Source: Henningerozyma blattae CBS 6284 | Lineage: Eukaryota; Ascomycota; Saccharomycetes; Saccharomycetales; Saccharomycetaceae | Length of the DNA stretch: 64,000 nt | Direction: 5' to 3' | NCBI RefSeq assembly: GCF_000315915.1 | Contig: NC_020193.1 | Coordinates: 744,001 to 808,000, forward strand | Shown here: positions 10,101-18,919 of the stretch, piece by piece | Layout: every line of letters starts with the position of its first letter | Position numbering within the stretch: position 1 is the first letter of the stretch | Notes under the pieces: generated by a model | What the model saw: the letters and a program-made list of their open reading frames with translations, nothing else | The model's database searches: none | Told to the model about the DNA's origin: nothing | Program-made: the position numbers and the translations under genes

Positions 10101-13100
10101 CAAAATATTTTTGATTGGTTCATTAACTTTAGTAGAAGCTTTAGTAGCAACAGGACCTTGAAGAATACAAGTTCTCTGAACATCTTCATCGATAACAGCT
10201 TCCAAATGTTCTGATTGCCATAAGGAATCCTTTTTGAAGAAAAATTCGAATCTTTCATCTAAAATAGGGACAAAAGGAACAGGTTTTTGGAATGGGTTCA
10301 AGCACATGTTTAAGAAATTATCGACATCTTGAGCGTTTAAATATTGATCTTTAGCATTTGGATAATTTTCAAAGATCAAGTCTAAAGTTTTCAAAGGTTC
10401 TTTATCCAACACAGAATAAGATTGAAGGATAGAGTTAGTTTTCTTAGTGGTAAATCTTTCTTCAACTCTACGTAAGAAATCACCAACAAAGTTTCTCAAG
10501 GTAACATCAATCCAAGAATTAATTGATTTAATGAACATTAATTCGACTAATCTATAAGCAACTTCTTTATAAGTCATATTGTTCAATTCACGGATTTCAC
10601 CATTGACTGTTGGGAACCAAGGTTTTGAAGTGTCTTCATTCAACTTCTTAATAATATATTCACGTTTATCATCTAAAGCAGCTAACAATTTATTCTTGGG
10701 TAAATTAAAGATAGTGTCATCTAATTCTTTCCAGAAAACAACCCATCTGGTAGCGATCTTATGAATTGGTTCACCCATTTCGGAACGAACAGTTAATATA
10801 CCACCAGTTGACTTTTTGTAACATTTAGTCCAATCGCTGTCTTCAACACCCTTACATTGAACGATTAATTCCTTAGCAGCTAATGAAGTCTTGGCTTCCT
10901 TAGCAACCATGACACGAGAACCAAATAAGAACCCATCGAAAGGCATTGGTGGATAATTCAATTTAGTTGACCATTCACCAGTCAAATAAGGATAAGTATC
11001 ACTTGAAGAACCAAAACCAGAACCAGCTATTAGGATGATATTCTTGTATTTTCTTAATTTAGAATACATTTGTAACATAGGAGCATGGAAATCTTCGAAA
11101 GAGTGGTGACCACCAGCTCTACCACCCGTCCATTGAACGACAATTGGGAAGTTTTGATGGTGTTTAGCAATATTAATAACTTGAGAAATGGAATCAATAG
11201 ACCCTGGTTTTAAATTCAAATGAGTTAAACCTAAAGTTTCAATGTATTCTGTGGCAATTTCTAAAGATGGAACACCTGCACCAATAGTTAAAAACTGAAT
11301 TGGATAGCCTTTAGATCTCAAATCTCTAATCAAAGGAATACCCCATTGTAACATTCTTGGGTTGACATAAATTAAGTTAATACCCAAAGAAGTACCTTTT
11401 TTAATTTGGGAAATGACTTTATCAATGGCATTTGTCATCATTACAGGGGAGAAGTAACCACCACCTGCTAATTCAATGGTATAGCCTGCATTAATAGTGG
11501 AAGCCACAAAATCTGGAGAAACAGTAGTTGGTGTCATACCTGGGACTAAAATAGGTGGTTTACCGATTAACTTAGAGTATTTCGTTTGAACAAAAATCTT
11601 GCCTGATTTATTTTTGATTAATTTTGGTTTGAATTCATTTAACCAATTGATGTTGAATTTCACTAATTTAGGATTCAAATTGAAGATTTCATTTTTATAA
11701 CCGATATCGTTATCATCATCATCTAAAGAGCCATTTGAATTAATATTACCTGCGATAATGATTCTAACACCGGTACCATCTTTATTACGGTGAGTTAATA
11801 TACCTAAACCTGAAGAACCACCTGGACCAAAATCTAAGATATGAGAAGCGTTGAAATTTGTTGTAGTTTCCCAATTAACAGGTAAAGTGATAATACATTT
11901 AACAATTCTTGCTAAAATGGAATCTTTATCTTCATCAAAAGATTGTAAGTCCTTACCACTAAAAGTGTCAAATACTGGGATATTCAAATCTTTACGGTTG
12001 AAATCGACATTTTTGGCGAGTAAATCTTGAACAATGGAGTCTTGAGCTGGAGTTAATAAGTGGCAATGGAAGGGAGAAGTGATTGGTAAGAATCTATTTG
12101 AGAATTTCAATTTTCTTTCAGTATATGGGATTCTTGATTGGTCTAAACCAGGCGGAGCCTTTTCCTTTCTTAAAGCTAAATTTAACCCATAAAGTGATTG
12201 TGGTGGACCTGAAATGACCATATTTCTTGCACCATTAATTAAAGAGATGGAGATATGTTTTTCAGCAGGAAGATGATCATTTGTAATTTTGATGTAATTT
12301 TTCACTTGGTCCTTTGACAAGTTTGTAATAGATAACATTGGAGATGGTAAGCCTTCATTATTATTTAAAGAATCTTGAACAATAGAATTTGGTAAAGAAG
12401 TGTTTGGATAAATCAAATGACAGTGAACACCAATGTAAAATAATAGGGTAATGGATTTTTTCATAGAGATAAAAAAATCATCCCAAGTTTTAGATTCAGC
12501 AATGGCCACTGCAGTGACCAAACCTTGAGAATGACCAGTAGCACCCTTTAGAGAGGAAGCCAACTCGCCAGGTGTCAAATTCAATAATTTGGCAGTGATC
12601 ATATAATGAGCAAATTGTATAATACCTATTAAAGGACAGGAGATTGGAATTGATAATAGATAATCTTGATTTGGAGTCATGTTTGAATCTTTTAACCAAT
12701 CGATCAAATTGAAACCCTTTGTGAAAATGTTTTCATAATCATTATTTGTGGTGGTAGTAGATAAATCTAATAACAATTTAGCCAAAGATTCGATCAAATC
12801 TTTGATTAATGGATAGTAGATATCATACAAGTATCTCAATTCTTCGAAATAATCATCAGTGTTACCTTGGCCACCAAAGATGGCGAAAATATTTGTCTTT
12901 AATGATGGATCCAGAAGAGCACTCTTTTCAGTGGTGAAAGGTTCATTCAAAATGATTTTAGATTTGATATAATTCTTGATCAATTCATTTGATTTCAATA
13001 GAGTTGTATTTTCAAAGATTTTCAAATTATTAACAGCTAGAGAATGAATATCTTTTGAATTGGAAGATAAAAGATATGAATTTTCGAATTCATGTACTGC

Positions 13101-13391
13101 CACACGTAAGACATCATTAAAAGGGCTTGTTTCGCTAGAAGATGAGGTGGTTGTAGAATCATCAGTAGTGGAGTTTTCAATAATGTCAGAGACATAGCCC
13201 AAGAACTTCCCCAGCAATTCAATGGCAGATACTGGTTCTTCATCTTGAGAATAATCTGGAGATGGTTCCACTAGAGTCTTTTGGAATTGGTCTTTCAATA
13301 GAGCAGCAGCAAAATATGAACTTGCAGGAACAGCAATGGCATGTTCTAAAGCCCCATGAGTTAAAGTGACGGATCTTGTAGAAACACTCAT
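7113..13391 (-). CDS. FAS1: Fatty acid synthase subunit beta
   Basis: Homologue of yeast Fas1 (YKL182W, 2051 aa; here 2092 aa from the chosen Met). It is the beta chain of the cytosolic alpha6-beta6 type I fatty acid synthase that makes palmitoyl- and stearoyl-CoA. Domains in order: acetyltransferase with GATGHSQGLVTA (about residue 285), enoyl reductase with the FMN/NADPH region LLVPGMTPTTVSPDFVAST-like and GGRAGGHHSFED, dehydratase with SGDLNPIHVSRHFA, and malonyl/palmitoyl transferase with FTGQGSQEQGMGM and AGHSLGEYAALASL (about 1845). The ATG at 13391 is chosen because MSVSTRSVTLTHGALEHA aligns with the S. cerevisiae N-terminus. An in-frame ATG at 13607 would add 72 residues starting with a hydrophobic stretch that S. 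cerevisiae lacks. A few low-complexity Ser/Thr and Asn/Asp insertions explain the extra length. Confidence 0.98.
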   Translation of the reverse strand: MSVSTRSVTLTHGALEHAIAVPASSYFAAALLKDQFQKTLVEPSPDYSQDEEPVSAIELLGKFLGYVSDIIENSTTDDSTTTSSSSETSPFNDVLRVAVHEFENSYLLSSNSKDIHSLAVNNLKIFENTTLLKSNELIKNYIKSKIILNEPFTTEKSALLDPSLKTNIFAIFGGQGNTDDYFEELRYLYDIYYPLIKDLIESLAKLLLDLSTTTTNNDYENIFTKGFNLIDWLKDSNMTPNQDYLLSIPISCPLIGIIQFAHYMITAKLLNLTPGELASSLKGATGHSQGLVTAVAIAESKTWDDFFISMKKSITLLFYIGVHCHLIYPNTSLPNSIVQDSLNNNEGLPSPMLSITNLSKDQVKNYIKITNDHLPAEKHISISLINGARNMVISGPPQSLYGLNLALRKEKAPPGLDQSRIPYTERKLKFSNRFLPITSPFHCHLLTPAQDSIVQDLLAKNVDFNRKDLNIPVFDTFSGKDLQSFDEDKDSILARIVKCIITLPVNWETTTNFNASHILDFGPGGSSGLGILTHRNKDGTGVRIIIAGNINSNGSLDDDDNDIGYKNEIFNLNPKLVKFNINWLNEFKPKLIKNKSGKIFVQTKYSKLIGKPPILVPGMTPTTVSPDFVASTINAGYTIELAGGGYFSPVMMTNAIDKVISQIKKGTSLGINLIYVNPRMLQWGIPLIRDLRSKGYPIQFLTIGAGVPSLEIATEYIETLGLTHLNLKPGSIDSISQVINIAKHHQNFPIVVQWTGGRAGGHHSFEDFHAPMLQMYSKLRKYKNIILIAGSGFGSSSDTYPYLTGEWSTKLNYPPMPFDGFLFGSRVMVAKEAKTSLAAKELIVQCKGVEDSDWTKCYKKSTGGILTVRSEMGEPIHKIATRWVVFWKELDDTIFNLPKNKLLAALDDKREYIIKKLNEDTSKPWFPTVNGEIRELNNMTYKEVAYRLVELMFIKSINSWIDVTLRNFVGDFLRRVEERFTTKKTNSILQSYSVLDKEPLKTLDLIFENYPNAKDQYLNAQDVDNFLNMCLNPFQKPVPFVPILDERFEFFFKKDSLWQSEHLEAVIDEDVQRTCILQGPVATKASTKVNEPIKNILDEIHDGQVQKLLKDYYNNDVDSIPTIDYFGGNDPVITESSFTKYISKNDSKKLVINSSTIKNENVWFNLLAGTKKDWRFAFFNTDRIVQDVLYVDNPIRDIFRPKHFAATSNSEDNSANSNLIVEIENYNDSSKAQVTLFDKIQGEFKPIAKLSSIENNKIELKLIENRSMDNKPVKLSLLYHFNNNDGFAPIIEIMENRNNRIKEMYWKLWLNDEKFDLNFSPKDEIINNNQFRITSDAITKFTHAIGNNCEDFVKREGRTMLAPMDFAIVVGWRVIIKAIFPETIDGDLLKLVHLSNGYRMIPGATPLKEGDLITTSAVVKSIVNQPTGKVVEVIGTLSREGSPVMEVTSSFFYRGNYTDFQNTFQKTTNPVYRVTIKSQKDIAVLHSKEWFQLDDEDIDLLDKSLSFETETEVTFKDAEIFSSVKCHGLIKIELPTREFVEIGVVDYEASESFGNPVIEYLKRNGSTLEHKVNLENPIPIGTIESQSPNTNEKYARISGDLNPIHVSRHFATYAQLPGTITHGMYSSAAVRSLIENAAADNVSSRVRAYSCNFANMVLPNTPLKTTIQHVGMINGRKLITFETKNDNDVVVLTGEAEIEQPVSAFVFTGQGSQEQGMGMDLYENSEVARNVWDRADAHFKNTYGFSILEIVKTNPNELTIYFGGEKGKKIRKNYTQMIFETIVDGSVKTERIFKEIDETTTSYTFRSPTGLLSATQFTQPALTLMEKASFEDLKSKGLIPVDAAFAGHSLGEYAALASLADVMSIESLVEVVFYRGMTMQVAVPRDEVGRSNYGMIAVNPGRVSPTFTQEALQFVVEKVGKRTQWLCEIVNYNVEGQQYVAAGDLRGLDTLNNVLNFIKVQKINIVKLQETMSLEEVEANLFEIIDEVAKKSLAKPQPIELQRGFACIPLPGISVPFHSSYLRNGVKPFKSFLTKNIIKENVKVDKLVGKYIPNLTAKPFAITKEYFQDVYNLTGSDKIKDILDNWESYENK

Positions 13392-14186
13392 TTTTTTATC
13401 AAGGCGTGAGTGCGGTTGCAATTGCGATTGTGATTGTGACTGGGTGGGATTATCAAACGCCTGTTGTTTACCAATGGTGTTTGGAAATGCTTTAATACTA
13501 AACAGTGACAATGGGACGTTATGAGAACCCAAGAACGAGAGTTTCCGTGGAAAAACCTTTAGTATTAAGAGTGATAGGAGTAGCGGCACCAGCAAGAGAG
13601 ATAGCAAAGATATCGTGTCTCGTCTAGCAAAATGGGGGAAGAGGTGATGATGAGGTGGGAAGGGAAGGGGTTGGTTTTGTAGTGATGGAACACGCCAAAA
13701 GCTAAAACATATATATATATGAATATATGTTTATGTGTGTGTATATGATTCATGGCAAAGCCTCCCCCACTGGCAAATGCAATTGAATATATACCACGTC
13801 TGTACGCGTTCCAAAAGTTATTTCCACTTGCCAACAACGGTCGCAGTTTTCCACGTCCATGAGAAAGTAGCCTTGTTTCCACGCGTGCGAGCTGCTTTTT
13901 TCCATTGGCTGCATCCGTAACTGCCTAGGAAGCCTCTCTCTCTTTGTCTCTTCACAGGAATAAATAACGGACAGAACAGTGTCCTGTCGCCTCTATGCTT
14001 GTAGGTAAATCCTACTATTGGGCGCCTGTAGACAACTTAGTTTGGCGGACAACGCCGGTGTCACCCCGAGCGGGAAACACAGAACGCCTCGCAGGCCACA
14101 TGCAGCCCCTATTGGACCGGTGGCGTACAGAGAGAGAAAACACGGCAGCACTTCTTCTTGTTGGGTTATGTGGTGCCTGGATATAT

Positions 14187-14199
14187 ATCACTCCGTACG
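14187..14199 (+). promoter_or_regulatory. Abf1 binding-site consensus (copy 1)
   Basis: ATCACTCCGTACG matches RTCAYTNNNNACG at every fixed position. It is the first of two same-strand copies spaced 16 bp apart, between FAS1 and MTR2. The match is seen in sequence; Abf1 use at S. cerevisiae FAS1 is established knowledge; occupancy here is inference. Confidence 0.7.
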
Positions 14200-14202
14200 T
14201 AA

Positions 14203-14215
14203 GTCACTCTGTACG
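14203..14215 (+). promoter_or_regulatory. Abf1 binding-site consensus (copy 2)
   Basis: GTCACTCTGTACG matches RTCAYTNNNNACG fully. It is the second tandem copy, 16 bp after the first, so both lie on nearly the same helical face offset by about 1.5 turns. Confidence 0.7.
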
Positions 14216-14242
14216 GCGTAATCGCTATCGCATAACGATTGG

Positions 14243-14250
14243 CACGTGAT
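14243..14250 (-). promoter_or_regulatory. Cbf1-type E-box
   Basis: CACGTGAT, i.e. ATCACGTG on the minus strand, fits the Cbf1 consensus RTCACGTG. It lies 28 bp beyond the second Abf1 site in the FAS1/MTR2 promoter and could also be read by other bHLH factors. Confidence 0.5.
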
Positions 14251-14489
14251 ACGTATTCTTTTTTCAGTTTTATAGGATGGTAGGGTAACATGCTAATGTT
14301 TTTTTTCTTTCTCTTCTATACTACTTTTTTTTTCATGAACGATTGTTCCCATTCTTCAATGCATTTAACAATAGTAGTCATGAGATAAGTATAGGTCGAT
14401 GGACATCATCCGCATAGAGAAGTGACGAAGAAGCGGTAGGAAGGTGACAGTAAAACGACAGTAAAACGATAGAGAATCGATTAATTGAG

Positions 14490-15008
14490 ATGAATTCCAG
14501 CCATAATTTTAACATTGTCGTGACTTTTGTCAAGAAGATCATGGCTCATTTGGACGAGCCAGATGCCAGCAAGTTAAATTCATTTTTAAACTTATTCAAC
14601 CAATCGAGTTCGAAAGTCATATTCAATGGTACACCTTTCAACCAAGCCATGTCATTTATTGAATTATGGTCCAATTCTATTGTGAAGACCAACCACCTTT
14701 TAAGTTTATTAGATTTCCATGAAATACCGGGTACCAATATCCTAGTTATCAACATTAATGGGAAAGTAAGATTCGATGAGTCTGGAAGGGATAAGAATGG
14801 ACGTGACTCTATAATCCCATTAAACAACACTCAGCCCACACAGATGAATGCAAACATGGCGAATAGATCGATCTGGGGTCCATATTTTGGAATGTCTTTG
14901 CAACTGGTCATTGATAGTGCAATTTTTAGAAACAATACTGTAGGGATCATCAATAGTTTCAATTACAATTTGATTTATAAACCAGAGGACTCTTTGATTA
15001 AGATATAA
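14490..15008 (+). CDS. MTR2: mRNA transport regulator, Mex67 partner
   Basis: Homologue of yeast Mtr2 (YKL186C, 184 aa; here 172 aa). This NTF2-like small subunit of the Mex67-Mtr2 heterodimer exports mRNA and the 60S subunit through nuclear pores. Recognisable blocks: FNATPF-like FNGTPFNQAMSFIELW, KVRFDESGRDKNGRDS (KVRFDESGRDKMGQD in S. cerevisiae), WGPYFGMSLQLVIDSAIFRN, and the C-terminal GIINSFNYNLIYKPEDSLIKI. The ATG at 14,490 gives MNSSHNFNIVVTFVKKIMAHLDEPD, which aligns with the known N-terminus. It is divergent from FAS1, and in S. cerevisiae the two lie in the same neighbourhood. The loop between RDS and WGPYF is shorter than in S. cerevisiae, which accounts for the length difference. 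Confidence 0.95.
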   Translation: MNSSHNFNIVVTFVKKIMAHLDEPDASKLNSFLNLFNQSSSKVIFNGTPFNQAMSFIELWSNSIVKTNHLLSLLDFHEIPGTNILVININGKVRFDESGRDKNGRDSIIPLNNTQPTQMNANMANRSIWGPYFGMSLQLVIDSAIFRNNTVGIINSFNYNLIYKPEDSLIKI

Positions 15009-16286
15009 CACTAGCACGAAACGGAGCTTTCACGTATGCAAGGGCGATTACTGACGTTTCAATGGTAACTCAGAATTATCAATAGGTGATACACGTCAGA
15101 TTCCTTTGAACCCAAACTAAAGAAAAAAAATCATATATCAGGCGGCAACATCAATGTATGTATATTAATTTGTATGAATTGAGTTATTCTAGTATCGGAA
15201 CCAGAAAACTATTCTTGCTGAAGATATTTTTTTTATGTATGTTTTATACTACTAGTCTATAGATTGTTTTACTCTAGCATATCCAACTACAAGAAACAAT
15301 CTGCTTATATAGAGCCAATCGCTCTCTCGGCAGGATCTGCAAGCTTTCCCAATTAGGCAACCGATTTTGCCGCCCGCCCCTAATTTTTTTTTTTTGCTTT
15401 TCTTTTCTTTTTTTGTTTTTCCATTGATTAGAAAATCTACCAAAAAAATTTCTTTTCTATTTTGATGGTAAATCCTTTAGATTCTAGAATGTGACATACT
15501 TACATACTCATTCTCGATTATCTTATATATAAAATTTACTATATTACATATTGTATCATATTTCATAGATGATGATCAAAGGGCAAATTATCTAGTAGAC
15601 GTATTCATGAGAACCTCTAGATATACTGTATGCCGTATACTACAAGCAGGTGCTATCACAAATCTCAAACATAAAAAAATATTCCCGAGAAAGATTTAGG
15701 TCCCAATATGTAAATAAGATCCATGATATTTCTTAATTTCAAAGACATATCAATCTTCTATCCTTCTAATAAGTACAATAATAACAAATTCTTTTCTTCG
15801 ATAAACTTACCATAAAAACAGGAATTGTTGAACTGAAACTTGAATTAACCTTTGTTTTATTCAATTAAAGTTTCCTCTTTTTCGGCCTTCCACAACAGGC
15901 AAAGCGGCTAAGGTAAAATAGAAAAAAGAAAAATAAAACCCAACAATTTCTGAATTGTTGATTATTCCAGCTTGTACTTAATAGTAAACCTTATTATTCG
16001 TTGAATTATTAACATCCATTTTTTTTTGATCAAGATAACCGATATCCCCATGTCTATCAAATCAAGTGTGATGGGATGGATTAGCTTAGCATCTGGTATA
16101 ACGGCTTTTGCGAAATCCCTCCTGGCAAACTTCCTATGAAATGTTATGATTTAATACATACGGCTAGTTATTATTATTTATATACTTAAAAGTGAATATT
16201 TAAATAAATGAAACAGGGCTCGAAGTATGGCTTAAACAGATAGAATGATAATAGTGCAATACTCATGAAATCATGAAGATATTTTG
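15009..16286. other. Long convergent intergenic region
   Basis: 1278 bp lie between the stops of two convergent genes, unusually long for such a spacer. The left part has T-runs with a short CG-rich patch (about 15,310-15,380). The right part (15,870-16,140) contains a small ATG frame of 29 codons at 16,050-16,139 starting MSIKSSVMGWISLASGITAF, which I cannot identify. No tRNA, snoRNA C/D pair or mobile element was recognised. A decayed gene or an unannotated ncRNA could sit here. Confidence 0.4.
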
Positions 16287-16607
16287 CTATTTGTATAGTA
16301 GATAATAGCAGATATATATGACAATGGAAAAGACAATTAATTTGATTCTAGAATTACTAAAGGACCATGTCTTGTATTTTAATTCTTCATCTGCAAATGA
16401 ATAAGCTCTCCCTTCATATTCATATGTCTGCCCCATATGTTTCTTATAGATATTATCTCTTGCCTTTATACCTTCACCAATAAAGGATTCAATTTCTAAA
16501 AGATATTGTTTCTCCTCTTCTGTCATATTCTTCTCATCGGTTTGTAATAATGCATTCTCTAAACTGAAGTCTGGTTTTTCTCTAGTCTCTGGAATCTCAT
16601 CTGACAT
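16287..16607 (-). CDS. Small putative tail-anchored membrane protein, unidentified
   Basis: I do not recognise this gene. From the ATG at 16,607 it encodes 106 residues: an acidic, charged N-terminal part (MSDEIPETREKPDFSLENAL), a helical stretch rich in Glu/Lys (about 30-60), a GQTYEYEGRAYSFADEELKY segment, and one hydrophobic segment close to the C-terminus (IKLIVFSIVIYICYYLLY) followed only by a Lys. That architecture suggests a tail-anchored protein of the ER or outer mitochondrial membrane. The frame stays open upstream to an ATG at 16,733, but that part overlaps a (TTGTC)n microsatellite and looks non-coding, so the inner ATG is preferred. It sits between MTR2 and HYM1. Reality as a gene rests on charge pattern and the ordered tail. 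Confidence 0.6.
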   Translation of the reverse strand: MSDEIPETREKPDFSLENALLQTDEKNMTEEEKQYLLEIESFIGEGIKARDNIYKKHMGQTYEYEGRAYSFADEELKYKTWSFSNSRIKLIVFSIVIYICYYLLYK

Positions 16608-16670
16608 TTTAACAAGTTCTTTTATTTGCTCGAAATAGTATACGTTGAATAAATTAGTTATTATTTTATA

Positions 16671-16693
16671 TTGTCTTGTCTTGTCTTGTCTTG
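16671..16693. repeat. (TTGTC)n microsatellite
   Basis: Four perfect TTGTC units followed by TTG lie just upstream of the small tail-anchored-protein ATG (16,607), presumably in its 5' leader or promoter. Confidence 0.85.
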
Positions 16694-17304
16694 CCCAGTT
16701 TTCTACTTTTGTATCTAATTTGTATAGAAACAAAGCGCTATCAAGCTTATTTAAATACCAAGTCTCGTTGTTTTGAGTTTTAAGTTTCTAGCATTGTAAA
16801 TTTATACTACACTACATAGGTTATTATTTCCTATTCCATAAAGCTTTAGATGATCTCTTTTTTCCGGTCCGATTTGCTTCCCTTATATTCTTTAGATGCA
16901 AACTCTTACATAATGTTCCTTGAAAAAACTAATGGCCAGATGGCAGGTGCAAAAACAAAGAAAAAGTAAATAAAATATAAACAGCGTGCTATTTAACTGG
17001 GCTATAATATAAGCGCATCCAGCATTATATGTAACAAAGATTAACGTTTTATAATTCCTATTAATATATTAGTCTCTTTTTAAATATAAAAATTCTATTA
17101 TCAACTACCTTTTATAAATAATAATAGTATTATATAATTGCTTACATAGAAGATATATATATATATGTGCGTGTGTGTGTGTGGGTGTGTAAGTATTCTT
17201 ATACTTTACAATTGAATTATTATTATGTGAGGAGTGATATTAAATGCAGTGGTTATATATATTTGCCAAATGATAAGCTAGTTGGCGTATGGTGATAAAA
17301 TGGA
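16694..17304. other. Intergenic region upstream of the small membrane-protein gene
   Basis: AT-rich spacer holding the promoter of the 106-residue gene and the HYM1 3' end. It contains an alternating AT tract running into a TG-rich tract (about 17,153-17,191: atatatat, then gtgcgtgtgtgtgtgtgggtgtgt). No consensus factor site was recognised. Confidence 0.45.
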
Positions 17305-18495
17305 TTAAAACTCCGCACGTTCTGCTAATCTTGGTAAAGTTTCTATTCCTCTTATAACAAATTCTTTTTCATCATTAAATTTAGAGTCTTGATTATCCAA
17401 ATTAAAATTGTTAAAATACCTTATTAATTTTTCTCTGTTTTTAATTAAAATCTCCATTACATACTTATCCTTGGTAGGATTAGCAATCATGACTTTAAAT
17501 ATATTAAAGGATTCTAATTGTAAATTCTTACTCTTATCGATTAATAATAACATAATTAACTTTAGATTATCCGCAGAGCTAATATATTCATTTCTTAAAG
17601 TACTAAAAGTACGATTTAATATCAAACTTGTCAGTAGCTTAATACTCTGTCTCTTTATGACATATGTCCCATTAACTATTAGCTTATTGATATTATTGAT
17701 AAATCTTGGAATGTTTTCATTGCTATTATTATTAATATCATCACTAGAATATGAATTAAAAAATTCTCTTGAAACTAATTTAATATTAGAGGTTAAGGCA
17801 ACATTTAAAATTTGTAATGATTCAGTACTGATTTCAAAATTATTTAATTTAGCAAATTCAAAAAATTTCCAAAAATTAGGATCTTTTAATATAATACGAT
17901 TCAATTGTTCATATTTAATGTTCTCAATTATCATATTACCTAACATTAAAAAATTATCCTGATAATTTTTTTTATTATTTAATGATTCCTCAATTTTAAG
18001 TATCATTAGTTTTATAATACTTGGTTTACTAACTAAATAATCCACAGTGACTAATTTGTTATCCTTACTATATCTTAATGAAATAGCATATATTAACATT
18101 ACTTCCTTTTTAGCTTCAAATTCTAACTCACAGAAATTATTTATTAAATCATAAAATAAATCTTTATTGTGCATAGCGTTATACATCTCATCCATCAACT
18201 CGTTGCTTGGTTGATTCCCAAGTGTGTTACCATTGTTTCCATCTCGTAGTATGAATTCCTTTAAGCCTATTAAATATTTAGAACATTCTTCTTGAGCTCG
18301 ACGTTTCTCATTGGTGTTATTATCTTCATTACTAGTTGAGCCGATTAGATTTGATGTATTTGAGATGCCGGATAAATTATGTAATATATTCAATTGTTCT
18401 TTAATCGATTTAACAAATTCATTTGGTGTGTGTGGATTTTTTTTCCACCAAAACGCCATATCTACATCTTGTTGATTCTTATGTTTCTTAAACAT
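17305..18495 (-). CDS. HYM1: Mo25-family scaffold protein of the RAM network
   Basis: Homologue of yeast Hym1 (YKL189W, 399 aa; here 396 aa). This armadillo-like Mo25 protein is part of the RAM network (Cbk1, Mob2, Tao3, Kic1, Sog2) controlling polarised growth and daughter-specific transcription; it binds the kinase Kic1. The N-terminus MAFWWKKNPHTPNEFVKSIKEQL is the Mo25 signature, followed by helical repeats across the whole length (for example YLVSKPSIIKLMILKIEES and ESFNIFKVMIANPTKDKYV). The first Met at 18,495 gives twelve residues before MAFWWKK; the second Met at 18,459 would match family N-termini more tightly, so the exact start is open. It is rich in Asn and Lys, as expected for AT-rich coding DNA. 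Confidence 0.93.
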   Translation of the reverse strand: MFKKHKNQQDVDMAFWWKKNPHTPNEFVKSIKEQLNILHNLSGISNTSNLIGSTSNEDNNTNEKRRAQEECSKYLIGLKEFILRDGNNGNTLGNQPSNELMDEMYNAMHNKDLFYDLINNFCELEFEAKKEVMLIYAISLRYSKDNKLVTVDYLVSKPSIIKLMILKIEESLNNKKNYQDNFLMLGNMIIENIKYEQLNRIILKDPNFWKFFEFAKLNNFEISTESLQILNVALTSNIKLVSREFFNSYSSDDINNNSNENIPRFINNINKLIVNGTYVIKRQSIKLLTSLILNRTFSTLRNEYISSADNLKLIMLLLIDKSKNLQLESFNIFKVMIANPTKDKYVMEILIKNREKLIRYFNNFNLDNQDSKFNDEKEFVIRGIETLPRLAERAEF

Positions 18496-18919
18496 CTTTT
18501 AATTTTTTTAGTATGTGTTTTCTTTAGCTGGTATAAAATTTCCTTTGAACAGCGACTATCAGTCTTTATCTATTTTTAAATTAAGATCTTTGATTAATCA
18601 AAAATATGATCTATTTAGTATTACAAAATAGTATTTTTGAATATTTGGCATAAATAGCTTAAATCCAGCAAAGTCACTTTTTTAACACATTTCGCAATTA
18701 CCTCAAGCGAACAGCCAAGTTTGTGTAAGAATTTTCCTATAAAACAACTACTCCGAAATAAATTTGGATTTACAATTTTCTCTGGTATACCTTAATCCAG
18801 TTTTAAACATTATTATAAGAATTATATTGCAGCCTTACTAAAAAGCTTATTTCCTTATAAATATATATATGTACATATCTATACACACTAATAGATCAAT
18901 AGAATGCAGGAATTATTAG
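18496..18919. other. HYM1 upstream region
   Basis: 424 bp between HYM1 and the CDC73 stop on the same strand. AT-rich; no clear factor site or RNA gene seen. Confidence 0.4.

Larger units (their letters stand above)
13392..14489. promoter_or_regulatory. FAS1/MTR2 divergent promoter
   Basis: About 1.1 kb separate the two start codons. The middle (about 13,900-14,260) is clearly richer in G and C than its surroundings and holds two Abf1 consensus sites and one Cbf1-type E-box, listed separately. An ATTGG (CCAAT box) lies near 14,110. A degenerate inositol/choline-type element (CCACATGC near 14,097) is present, but its first half does not match. S. cerevisiae FAS1 is known to be driven by general factors (Abf1, Reb1, Rap1) plus Ino2/Ino4. 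An 11-bp tandem repeat (gacagtaaaac twice, 14,446-14,467) lies in the presumed MTR2 5' leader. The 60-84-codon frames at 13,995-14,249 look like chance. Confidence 0.6.

Noticed and set aside
13995..14249. 84- and 67-codon overlapping frames in the FAS1/MTR2 promoter
   Set aside because: They overlap in different frames within a GC-richer regulatory island containing Abf1 and E-box sites. Composition, not selection, explains the lack of stops, and neither looks like a known protein.
15560..15700. ATGATGA as a possible snoRNA C box
   Set aside because: No CTGA D box or flanking terminal stem within 70-130 bases.
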